Source of the DNA: Deltaproteobacteria bacterium YD0425bin51
GTDB lineage: Bacteria > Desulfobacterota > Desulfobacteria > Desulfobacterales > YD0425bin51
NCBI GenBank assembly: GCA_002753225.1
Contig: PDZS01000044.1
Location: 1 to 37,924 of the forward strand
Direction: 5' to 3'
DNA length: 37,924 bases
Below the pieces are notes generated by a model. That model saw only the letters and a program-made list of their open reading frames with translations, did not search any database and was not told the DNA's origin. The position numbers were made by a program, and so were the translations under genes. Shown here one piece after another: positions 10,241 through 16,947 of this stretch (positions are counted from its first letter, which is position 1; each line of letters begins with the position of its first letter).

Positions 10241-10640
10241 TAAATTACAGAGGATTTTAAAGAAAAATATCTGGTGAAACAGAATTAGGCTCTGCTGGGG
10301 AGCAACCTGATAAGGGATAACCAGATGCAGATAGCATTGAATGATGCAATAATGGGAAGTAGATAAATCTTTCTGCTTTCCATTCCTTAAAAATTTATTC
10401 AAGCTTTTCTGCTAATGCCTCAAAAAACCCATAAAAAATATGGAAGTACAGGCTTTCTTATTTTAAATCTAAAAATTGAATTCAACTTCTTTAATTTAAA
10501 AATTTTTGGAAAAAAAATTGGTAAAAAGGAAAAAAATTACGAGAAAAAAGTCTCCATAAAAAAGGGGTTGACACGCTTTATTTAAAAAAATGGAAACTTA
10601 ATGAGAATTTGAAAGAAGGCTTGACTTAAGTTGAAAGGAA
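10241..10640. other. Intergenic AT-rich region with one dispersed repeat
   Basis: No open frame of convincing length lies between the IS and the cassette-like unit. The region is AT-rich. A TTGACA at 10568-10573 lacks a good -10 at the proper spacing. The only recognised repeat is at 10537-10574, described separately. Confidence 0.4.
10537..10574 (+). repeat. Dispersed 38-bp repeat, copy 1
   Basis: This segment, with the core tctccataaaaaag, matches 26509-26546 in the same orientation at about 31 of 38 positions. The second copy lies immediately before the MITE-like element at 26561. The function is unknown. It may be the edge of a degenerate mobile element. Confidence 0.45.
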
Positions 10641-10650
10641 TAAAGCATTT

Positions 10651-10735
10651 GTAGGCACAATCTACCGCGATAGCGGCTTACTTGAACTAGGCGGATGGAA
10701 CGGACTCGCTTAGCTCTCCGCTCATCCGCCTAGTT
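10651..10735 (+). promoter_or_regulatory. Consecutive hairpins upstream of the PTPS-like gene
   Basis: Three potential hairpins follow one another. GTAG/CTAC is at 10651-10665. CCGC-gata-GCGG is at 10665-10676 and shares one base with the first. The third is strong: AACTAGGCGGATG at 10685-10697 pairs perfectly with 10723-10735, with an inner CGGA/TCCG helix. The last begins with AAC and ends with GTT, like the outer bases of an integron recombination site, but it lacks the usual unpaired spacer. It ends about 117 bp before the PTPS-like start. It could be a structured leader RNA, a degenerate attC/attI boundary or a transposon end. I see no match to known preQ1 riboswitch motifs. Confidence 0.5.
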
Positions 10736-10852
10736 GGCACCAATACGAAAAGAGTTTTGCATGGAGTAAAACGTCTCTGAACGTTAGTTCTTTTTGTCCA
10801 ATTTGAGAAAGTTAATCAGTTACTTAAACTAAAACCATGAGAGGAGTTTGTC

Positions 10853-11347
10853 ATGTCAAACGACAAGTACACATCAATCGTAAACCTTGACTTCCAGTAC
10901 GCACACAGGTTTATGAAATGGCCGAGAGAAGCAAAACACCTTCACGGGCACTCAGGTCTTTTAACCATTGAACTTGAAGACACCGTAGACCCGATAACTG
11001 GATTTGCACATTCTTGCAAAGATGGATTCAAAAAAGCATGGGAAGTCTGTGACCATTTCCACCACGCAACGTTGTTTCAAGAAGGCGACCCGCTTCTTGA
11101 CGCAGTTCTTGCTGTATACAAAAAGGAAGGCATAAATAACGACCCGGAGCATTGTGTTCCCCTAAAAAAGATTGACCACGCGCTTGCTTGGTCATATCCT
11201 GAATACAGAATAGTTGTGACCAAGAAAGTTTCAACCTGTGAGAATCTTTGCGAGCTTTTCTACGAGCTTCTCAAAGACAAGATGCCAATCAAAAAAATCA
11301 CTTTTCGTTCATCTTCTATGAACGCTGCATCGAAAAAATTTAAGTAA
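10853..11347 (+). CDS. 6-pyruvoyl-tetrahydropterin synthase / QueD-like protein
   Basis: A 164-residue protein of the COG0720 fold. Classical QueD converts dihydroneopterin triphosphate to carboxytetrahydropterin in queuosine synthesis. The zinc ligands are visible as His18 (YAHRF) and His31/His33 (HLHGHS), which align exactly with E. coli QueD. The later STCENL segment matches the substrate-binding PTxEN-type region. The position of catalytic Cys27 is Ala, preceded by Glu26, so the chemistry may differ from QueD, as in other COG0720 subfamilies. The start is set by ribosome-binding site GAGGAG at 10841-10846. The gene is visibly richer in G and C than its neighbours, has no queuosine genes beside it, and is followed 16 bp later by an attC-like hairpin. 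This suggests capture as a mobile gene cassette. Confidence 0.85.
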   Translation: MSNDKYTSIVNLDFQYAHRFMKWPREAKHLHGHSGLLTIELEDTVDPITGFAHSCKDGFKKAWEVCDHFHHATLFQEGDPLLDAVLAVYKKEGINNDPEHCVPLKKIDHALAWSYPEYRIVVTKKVSTCENLCELFYELLKDKMPIKKITFRSSSMNAASKKFK

Positions 11348-11363
11348 GTGCGGAAATAGTGTT

Positions 11364-11423
11364 CGTTAACAAGAGGGTGCAGGCGACGGGCTACCCGCCC
11401 GCTCCTGACCCTCGCCGTTAAAC
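11364..11423 (+). other. attC-like integron recombination site
   Basis: A 60-bp imperfect palindrome starts 16 bp after the PTPS-like stop codon. The outer boxes are TTAAC (11366-11370) and GTTAAAC (11417-11423, fits GTTRRRY). Unpaired spacers AA and GCC follow. The inner box GAGGGT-G-CAGG (11373-11383) pairs with CCTGACCCTC (11404-11413), leaving G11379 extrahelical. A terminal CGGG-cta-CCCG helix closes it. This order of R box, spacer, and L box with an extrahelical base is the known layout of attC sites. The 5' box fits RYYYAAC only partly, and no integrase gene is in the window. Confidence 0.6.
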
Positions 11424-11698
11424 TCAGCACGATGGTTAATGATGATGAGCTTGGGAATATAGAAATTAATAATAATTACCTTGATATTTAGCATAATATT
11501 TTAAATATCAATGCTAATAGTTTTGAATAATATATGTTTTGCTATAAAATTGATGTATTATTATTGGTATAAATATTGCTTATTAATATGCAAGATTAAA
11601 AAATCTCGTAACGATAATTAAAATAAAGGGTTATACAAAAGTCTGTAAAGGTTTATCCCTAAATTTTACCCCAGCAATCAAAAAGAAAGGAAGATAAT

Positions 11699-11806
11699 AT
11701 GAAAGTATCAACTAAAGTTAAAGCAGGCATTTCGCTTGAGAAGGACAAGATTGTGCGCTCGAATAGTTTTAGGAATCCTACGCTACTAAGAATCTTGACT
11801 AAATAA
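11699..11806 (+). CDS. Small 35-residue ORF
   Basis: A short frame begins MKVSTKVKAGISLEKDK and ends LLRILTK. It starts 7 bp after a good ribosome-binding site (AAAGGAAG, about 11686-11692). It is basic, with no membrane segment or cysteine. The opening K-V-x-T-K-V-K-A-G resembles short uncharacterised bacterial peptides that I remember only vaguely, so no function is proposed. It stands alone between the attC-like site and a dispersed palindrome. It may be a real small gene or chance, and the ribosome-binding site is the main support. Confidence 0.45.
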   Translation: MKVSTKVKAGISLEKDKIVRSNSFRNPTLLRILTK

Positions 11807-11831
11807 ACTTACCCATACATATTACACATCG

Positions 11832-11869
11832 CATGTAGGGGCAAGCTTCAGCGTCGGTGCCCCTACATG
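11832..11869. repeat. REP-like GC-rich palindrome
   Basis: catgtaggggca at 11832-11843 pairs perfectly with tgcccctacatg at 11858-11869 around a 14-base loop. Palindromes built on GTAGGGGC/GCCCCTAC are a widespread class of interspersed repeats in many bacterial genomes. There is no T-run, so it is not a standard intrinsic terminator. It stands out against the AT-rich background. Confidence 0.6.
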
Positions 11870-12127
11870 TCGAATTCGTTTCTTGAAATTTTAATTAAAA
11901 ATAAACCAAGGCAAAAAAATCGAAAAGGGAAAGTTATCTATTAAATTCGTACTGAACCCCTAAAATTTAAATTTTAAAGAAACATTATCCATACAATATC
12001 ATAATAGCTTGAAATAGCAAATAACTTAACAGCCATGGGATCTTTGGGAAGGGGATGAAGCAACTCATCCTTTTACCCGACACCTCAGCTTTATACGCTA
12101 AATTCAACTTTAAAATGGAGTATGTTA

Positions 12128-13198
12128 ATGCAGTTATCTGATTTAGGATGGAACACATTTTTTAATGAAAATTTTGAAATTTTTCGAGATCAGGATTACA
12201 CTCCTATGCGGATAATACGAGAAAATCGTGAAAAATATCTCGGGATGAATGAACTTGGAGAATATACATGCGAAATATCCGGTAAATTCAGATTTAATTC
12301 AGACAGTAAAAGCAATTTTCCTACAGTTGGTGATTGGGTTGCAGTTTCAATTCTGCAAAATGAAAAAAAAGCGACGATACATGCACTTTTACAGAGAAAG
12401 AGTGCATTCAGTCGTAAAGTTGCCGGACAGATTACTGATGAACAGATCGTTGCAGCCAACATTGATGTTGTATTTATTGTAAACGGTTTGGATTTTAACT
12501 ATAATTTAAGACGCATTGAGAGATACATCTCTTTAGCCTGGGAGAGCGGAGCTGTTCCAGTTATTTTGTTAAACAAGGCTGACCTCTGCAATGCGAGTGA
12601 AATCCGAAAAAGTGAAGTCGAATCAGTTGCTTTTGGTATTGATGTCCATACTATCAGTGCATTTAAAAATACCGGTTTGGAAATTTTTAATAAATATATC
12701 ACAACCGGAAAAACCGTTGCATTTTTAGGTTCATCAGGAGTCGGGAAGTCTACAATAATTAATTCACTTTTAGGAATTAAGCGCCAACAGGTAAATGAAG
12801 TCAGCGAATTGGGGAGCAGAGGCAGACATACTACCACTTCCCGTGAATTACTTTTATTACCCGGAGGAGGCATGGTAATTGACACTCCCGGAATGAGAGA
12901 GTTGCAGGTTTGGGGGGATAAAGAAGGATTGAAACATGCTTTTGAGGATATTGAATCATTGGCTTCAAATTGCCGTTTTCGTGACTGCAAACATGAGAAC
13001 GAACCGGATTGTGCAATTCAAAAAGCACTTAATAAGGGGATTTTGGCTCAAACACGTTTTGAAAATTATTTAAAACTGAAAAAGGAATTTGCATTTATTT
13101 CAAATAGGATTACGATGAAAGCAAATGCTGTTGAAAAATTGCAGTGGAAAAAAATAAGTCAGCTTGTAAAAACTCTTAAAAAGGACAATAAAATATAA
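12128..13198 (+). CDS. rsgA: Ribosome small-subunit-dependent GTPase A (RsgA/YjeQ family)
   Basis: A circularly permuted GTPase that acts late in 30S ribosome maturation. The N-terminal OB-fold (about 35-105, containing PTVGDWVAV) is followed by the G domain in permuted order: G4 NKAD, then G1 GSSGVGKST, then G3 DTPGMRE. The C-terminal zinc motif reads C-RFRD-C-K-H-ENEPD-C. The first ATG (12122) is only one base from the GGAG at 12117-12120. The second ATG at 12128, seven bases away, is the better start, giving 356 residues. It resembles the longer paralogue group often found as a second copy. It lies in the accessory island rather than in a housekeeping cluster, so it may be an extra, acquired copy. 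Confidence 0.93.
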   Translation: MQLSDLGWNTFFNENFEIFRDQDYTPMRIIRENREKYLGMNELGEYTCEISGKFRFNSDSKSNFPTVGDWVAVSILQNEKKATIHALLQRKSAFSRKVAGQITDEQIVAANIDVVFIVNGLDFNYNLRRIERYISLAWESGAVPVILLNKADLCNASEIRKSEVESVAFGIDVHTISAFKNTGLEIFNKYITTGKTVAFLGSSGVGKSTIINSLLGIKRQQVNEVSELGSRGRHTTTSRELLLLPGGGMVIDTPGMRELQVWGDKEGLKHAFEDIESLASNCRFRDCKHENEPDCAIQKALNKGILAQTRFENYLKLKKEFAFISNRITMKANAVEKLQWKKISQLVKTLKKDNKI

Positions 13199-13223
13199 TG
13201 TTGCAACAATAGTTCATTCAAAA

Positions 13224-13421
13224 TTGAAACCAAGCGCGGCGAGTGCGTTTACAGGTACTGCACGTTGTTTTGTTGATGAGAGCAATGTCTTTATTAAAAA
13301 GAATAACTGTAACCAAAAGTGTTTCGAAGCTTACTCTGCACCCGAACAATATAATCTAAATGTTGCATGTCAGACTGGATGCAAACTATTTTATGATGTT
13401 CTGATAAATTCGTCCAATTAA
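13224..13421 (+). CDS. Short cysteine-rich ORF of doubtful status
   Basis: A 65-codon frame from a TTG without a recognisable ribosome-binding site, just after the rsgA-like gene. The frame remains open upstream of the TTG. The interesting part is C-x3-C-x-EAYS, then about ten residues and ACQTGCKLF. This spacing resembles the cysteine repeats of the eukaryotic TMEM59 family as I remember it. No signal peptide or membrane segment is present. It could be a fragment of a larger gene, captured DNA or a chance frame. It ends at the second MITE-like copy. Confidence 0.22.
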   Translation: MKPSAASAFTGTARCFVDESNVFIKKNNCNQKCFEAYSAPEQYNLNVACQTGCKLFYDVLINSSN

Positions 13422-13498
13422 AATATAAGTCATATACATTTATACTGTTTATACTGTTAAAAATGTCATCTTAATTTTTTTGATGCAATTGCCCTGCT
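13413..13498. repeat. MITE-like short element, copy B
   Basis: Second copy of the 8761-8838 element in the same orientation. It shares aaatataagtcatatac and atcttaatttttttgatgcaatt. The right terminal repeat gatgcaattgccct matches the left end of copy A as an inverted repeat. The left terminal repeat is degenerate, lacking about six bases, and a 9-bp segment (tttatactg) is duplicated inside. It marks the right boundary of the accessory island. Confidence 0.65.
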
Positions 13499-13523
13499 AC
13501 CAACAGTTTTAGTAAATATGCTA

Positions 13524-13552
13524 TTGACGAAAAAAATAAAAAATCATATTAA
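13524..13552 (+). promoter_or_regulatory. Putative sigma-70 promoter for the aminotransferase
   Basis: TTGACG at 13524-13529 and TATTAA at 13547-13552 are separated by 17 bp, just downstream of MITE-like copy B and about 65 bp before the aminotransferase start. Confidence 0.5.
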
Positions 13553-13616
13553 AATTATGATGACATTCTTGCTATTTTAGAGAAATATAAACCTTATTTA
13601 AAAAGAGAGAGAAATC

Positions 13617-14927
13617 ATGAATCCTATTGCTGAACAATTAAATGAAATCTTAAAAAAAGAAAATCCCTATATTTTTGAAATGCTTTCTAATATAGGTAAA
13701 AACCTTTTTTTTCCAAAAGGAATTTTAGCTCAGAGCGCAGAAGCAAAACAAAAAGCACACAAAATAAACGCAACTATTGGTATTGCTACAGAAAAAGGAA
13801 GGACAATGCATCTACCTTCAATGATGGGTTATATTAATGACATCAAACCTGAAGATTCTCTAACTTATGCGCCATCATTTGGTATACCTGCTTTAAGAAA
13901 ATTATGGCAAGAATCAATATATACTAAAAATCCTTCTATTTCTGGAACAAGTATAAGCCTTCCTGTAGTAACCTGCGGTATTACCCATGGTATTGCAACT
14001 CTTGCGGATCTTTGGGTTGATCCTTCAGATGCTGTAATTCTTCCTGATATGATGTGGGGAAATTATAATATGATTCTTAATGTTAGAAAAGGGGCTACAA
14101 TAACTAATTATCAACTTTTTGATGATAAAGGGGGAATTAATATCCCATCTTTTGAAAAAAAATTAAGGGAAGAAGCATCTAAAAAAACTAAAATTATTGT
14201 ACTTCTAAATTTTCCTCATAATCCTAGCGGCTACACTGCAAGTAAAAATGAGGCTAAAGAAATCTCTAATATACTAATAGATATAGCTGAAAAAGGGACA
14301 AATGTAATTGTTATTTGTGATGATTCATATTTTGGACTTTTCTATGAAGAAGAAACTTTTAAGGAATCAATCTTTAGTCTTATATGCGGAAAAAGTGATA
14401 GACTTCTTGCTATTAAATTAGATGGAGCCACAAAAGAAAACTTTGCATGGGGTTTAAGGGTTGGATTTATAACATATGGATGTAAATTCAAAAGCGATTA
14501 TGGATCTTCTTATGACGCTCTTGAAAGAAAAACTGCTGGATGTATTAGAGGTACAATTTCAAATGCCTCTCATTTGAGTCAATCCATTGTACTTAAATCT
14601 ATTCAAAATAAAAATTATTTGTCTGAAAAGGGAGAAAAATTCGAAATTCTTAGTAAAAGAGCACATCTTGTCAAATCTACTCTTTTAAACCCTAAATATA
14701 AAGATGTATGGGAAGCATATCCTTTTAATTCAGGTTATTTTATGTGTATAAAATTAAAGGTAAATATTGATGCTGAAAAACTTAGAGTTCATTTGTTAGA
14801 TAAATATGGAGTAGGACTAATATCCTTTGGAAAAGATAATTTGCGAGTAGCTTTCTCAAGCGTTGAGGAAGAAGATATCCCTGTACTATTTGATATAATC
14901 CTACAGGGAATAAACGATTTAACTTAA
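13617..14927 (+). CDS. PLP-dependent aminotransferase, class I/II
   Basis: A 436-residue cytoplasmic fold-type I aminotransferase of unknown amino acid specificity. Visible signatures are NFPHNPSG (cofactor and substrate Asn), CDDSYFGL (Asp and Tyr contacting the pyridine ring), the Schiff-base Lys in LDGATKENFAW followed by GLRVGF, and the carboxylate-binding Arg in LRVAFSS near the C-terminus. The N-terminal 60 residues, with KGILAQSAEAKQKAHKINATIGIA, are typical of a branch that includes uncharacterised aspartate- and alanine-type enzymes. The start is supported by a purine-rich AGAGAGAGAA. Its last four bases overlap the end of truA, which runs towards it. No pathway genes adjoin it, so the substrate cannot be inferred. 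Confidence 0.88.
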   Translation: MNPIAEQLNEILKKENPYIFEMLSNIGKNLFFPKGILAQSAEAKQKAHKINATIGIATEKGRTMHLPSMMGYINDIKPEDSLTYAPSFGIPALRKLWQESIYTKNPSISGTSISLPVVTCGITHGIATLADLWVDPSDAVILPDMMWGNYNMILNVRKGATITNYQLFDDKGGINIPSFEKKLREEASKKTKIIVLLNFPHNPSGYTASKNEAKEISNILIDIAEKGTNVIVICDDSYFGLFYEEETFKESIFSLICGKSDRLLAIKLDGATKENFAWGLRVGFITYGCKFKSDYGSSYDALERKTAGCIRGTISNASHLSQSIVLKSIQNKNYLSEKGEKFEILSKRAHLVKSTLLNPKYKDVWEAYPFNSGYFMCIKLKVNIDAEKLRVHLLDKYGVGLISFGKDNLRVAFSSVEEEDIPVLFDIILQGINDLT

Positions 14928-15664
14928 TATTTAACCTGCATTAAAAATAAACCTTGTGGTGGGGCTGTAGGTGCTGCTAATTTTCTATTTTTTGATAAAA
15001 GGATCTGTTTAAATTCATCTGGCGTAATTTTTTGAAGCCCCACATAAACAAGAGTTCCTACTAAATTCCGAACCATAAACTTTAAAAAACCATTTGCTTC
15101 TATCTCAAATACAAGTAAATTACTCTCTTTTTCTAAAAATTTTGCTGAAATAACATTTCTTATTGTGCTATTCCTAGGACTTCCTGTATTTTCAAATGAT
15201 TTAAAATCATGAGAGCCAATAATGTGATCTGTTGCTTCATGCATTGCATCATAATGAAGTTTCTTATTTATAAACCATATATAATTTCTATTTATTGCTG
15301 AAGGAAGGATCTGATTCAAAATTCTATAATTATAAATTTTGCTCTTTGCGCTAAATCTTGCATGAAATCTTTCATCTTTTTGTTCGCAGGATTTTATTAC
15401 TATATCGTTTGGAAGGATGCTGTTTAGACCTTTAAAAAAAATATCAGGGGTGAGTCTTGTATCGCATGAAAAGTTTGCAACTTGACCTAATGCATGTACA
15501 CCTGCATCAGTTCTACCTGAACCATGTAAAGTGACATGCTGATCTGTCATTTTAGAAATAGCTTTTTCAATTTCTCCTTGTATTGTGAGGCTTTCTTTTT
15601 GCCTTTGCCAACCTGCATATTGAGTTCCATCATATTCCACAATGATTTTAAAATTTTTAATCAT
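14924..15664 (-). CDS. truA: tRNA pseudouridine(38-40) synthase TruA
   Basis: Converts uridines 38-40 of the tRNA anticodon stem-loop to pseudouridine. Its 246 residues are the usual family length. The catalytic Asp lies in GSGRTDAGVHALGQ (about residues 49-62). The N-terminal VEYDGTQYAGWQRQ and the later FLKFMVRNLVGTL are hallmark motifs. It is the last gene of the eno-pyrG-receiver-truA series, starting 6 bp after the receiver/TPR gene, and it converges with the aminotransferase with a four-base overlap. Confidence 0.97.
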   Translation of the reverse strand: MIKNFKIIVEYDGTQYAGWQRQKESLTIQGEIEKAISKMTDQHVTLHGSGRTDAGVHALGQVANFSCDTRLTPDIFFKGLNSILPNDIVIKSCEQKDERFHARFSAKSKIYNYRILNQILPSAINRNYIWFINKKLHYDAMHEATDHIIGSHDFKSFENTGSPRNSTIRNVISAKFLEKESNLLVFEIEANGFLKFMVRNLVGTLVYVGLQKITPDEFKQILLSKNRKLAAPTAPPQGLFLMQVKY

Positions 15665-15670
15665 ATCTGC

Positions 15671-16945
15671 TTATAAAGAAGATGCCATTTTACTAATATA
15701 ATCTAAAAATTTTTTTGCCTTTTCATGCCGGGAATTAAGTTTCAAGGTATATTTAAATAAGTATAAAGCCTTATCATACTTTTTTACTTGATAGTACATA
15801 ACACCTAAATTAAATTTTATAAAATGAGATTCAGGGAATGTGTTATCACAGATCTCTAAAATTTTTATTGCGTCATCATAATTCCCATTTTTTCCTAATT
15901 TTATAGCACAATCGTAAAATACGCTTAGAGTTTCTTCTATTGGTTCAATTTTTTCTATATAGCTAGCTATATTTTCAATCCCGTCAAATTCTATATATAG
16001 CCTTACTATTTCAATTACATGTAAATATGAGGGATCTGATTCCATCATATTAGTGACAATTTCATTTGCTTCTTTAGTCTTCTTTTGTTTTAAGTAAGCT
16101 CTTATCAAATCAATATTGCTGTCTTTATTAATAGGATTTTGTGTGAGAGCCTGCCTAAAATAGCTAATAGCTTCCTCCTCTTTTCCTATTTCTAAAAGCA
16201 CTTTTCCCAATAATTGCAAAGTTTTGCTGTTTTTGCCACCTTTTAAGGATTCTTTAAGCATGACGATGGCTTTATCATATTCCTGTTTTTGATAAAAACA
16301 TTCTCCGCTAATTCTGGAAACTGTTGCATTTGTTTTGTCTTTTAAAATATCATAGCCGATAGCCAAAGCTTTATCATATTTATGGCGAAGCTTTTGCTTA
16401 GTCATTTCATTTATTTTGTGCTGAACTTCGTCTGGTTTCAATCTTTCTTCAATTGTCTTTTTAACTATTGACATAAGAGAAAACTCTGTAAAAGGCTTTA
16501 ATATAAAACCGTCTGCTCCTTCTTCAACAGCATAAATTACTCTTTTCATAGACTTATGAGATGATATCATAATAAAGGATATAAAAAAATATTTTGGATT
16601 TGATTTTATAAGCTTTAACAGATCAATTCCACTCATCCTTGATAGCTCCCATTCGCAAATTATAAAATTAGCCATATTTTTTTGAATAAACTTCAAAGCC
16701 TCATAGCCATTTCCTGCAAATTCGTAATCCTTAAAACCTCCTTTCTTTAGCATCTGTTTAACTGCAACCCTTATCTGTTTATTAGGATCAACAATTAAGA
16801 ACTTGGCGCTTGATAAATCAAGCTTACCCATTAGACGTGCAAGAGGATCAAATTGAACATCTATATTTTGTGTTGAAAATACATCATCAAAATTAAAGGT
16901 ATCAGTATCATCTATACCTATTACATCATTTTTATTTTTTTCCAT
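15671..16945 (-). CDS. Receiver-like domain fused to TPR repeats
   Basis: A 424-residue cytoplasmic protein. Residues 45-170 form a CheY-like receiver domain (FLIVDPNKQIR, IMISSHKS, FILKPF). The acidic pocket is reduced to one Asp, and the phosphoacceptor position reads CEWELSRMSG, with Glu near residue 98 where Asp is expected. The conserved Ser/Thr and Lys are kept. A Glu there may mimic the phosphorylated state, or the domain may be a non-phosphorylated protein-binding module. Residues 190-415 carry several TPR-like helical repeats (for example GECFYQKQEYDKAI and LGVMYYQVKKYDKALYLF). There is no DNA-binding output domain. It sits between pyrG (2-bp gap) and truA (6-bp gap), so it is co-expressed with them. 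Confidence 0.85.
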   Translation of the reverse strand: MEKNKNDVIGIDDTDTFNFDDVFSTQNIDVQFDPLARLMGKLDLSSAKFLIVDPNKQIRVAVKQMLKKGGFKDYEFAGNGYEALKFIQKNMANFIICEWELSRMSGIDLLKLIKSNPKYFFISFIMISSHKSMKRVIYAVEEGADGFILKPFTEFSLMSIVKKTIEERLKPDEVQHKINEMTKQKLRHKYDKALAIGYDILKDKTNATVSRISGECFYQKQEYDKAIVMLKESLKGGKNSKTLQLLGKVLLEIGKEEEAISYFRQALTQNPINKDSNIDLIRAYLKQKKTKEANEIVTNMMESDPSYLHVIEIVRLYIEFDGIENIASYIEKIEPIEETLSVFYDCAIKLGKNGNYDDAIKILEICDNTFPESHFIKFNLGVMYYQVKKYDKALYLFKYTLKLNSRHEKAKKFLDYISKMASSL

Positions 16946-16947
16946 AA

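Larger units (their letters stand above)
11424..12120. other. Mostly non-coding region between cassette and rsgA-like gene
   Basis: Apart from the 35-residue ORF and the palindrome at 11832-11869, nothing convincing is seen. Near 12040-12075 a short GGATGA/TCATCC hairpin precedes the GTPase gene. Composition is AT-rich with small GC-richer patches. Confidence 0.4.

Noticed and set aside
10241..10400. Possible intron or ncRNA remnant after the IS element
   Set aside because: Some short paired segments occur, but no conserved intron or RNA motif could be identified by eye.
10097..10402. Minus-strand frame of 101 codons overlapping the transposase end
   Set aside because: It lies mainly opposite orfB, has low-complexity hydrophobic text and no ribosome-binding site or recognisable domain.
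10651..10735. A preQ1 riboswitch controlling the QueD-like gene
   Set aside because: The conserved preQ1 aptamer sequences are not seen. Only generic hairpins are present, so it is reported as an unassigned structure.
12499..12990. Minus-strand frame of 163 codons
   Set aside because: It is the antisense shadow of the rsgA GTPase domain, which has unmistakable motifs on the plus strand.
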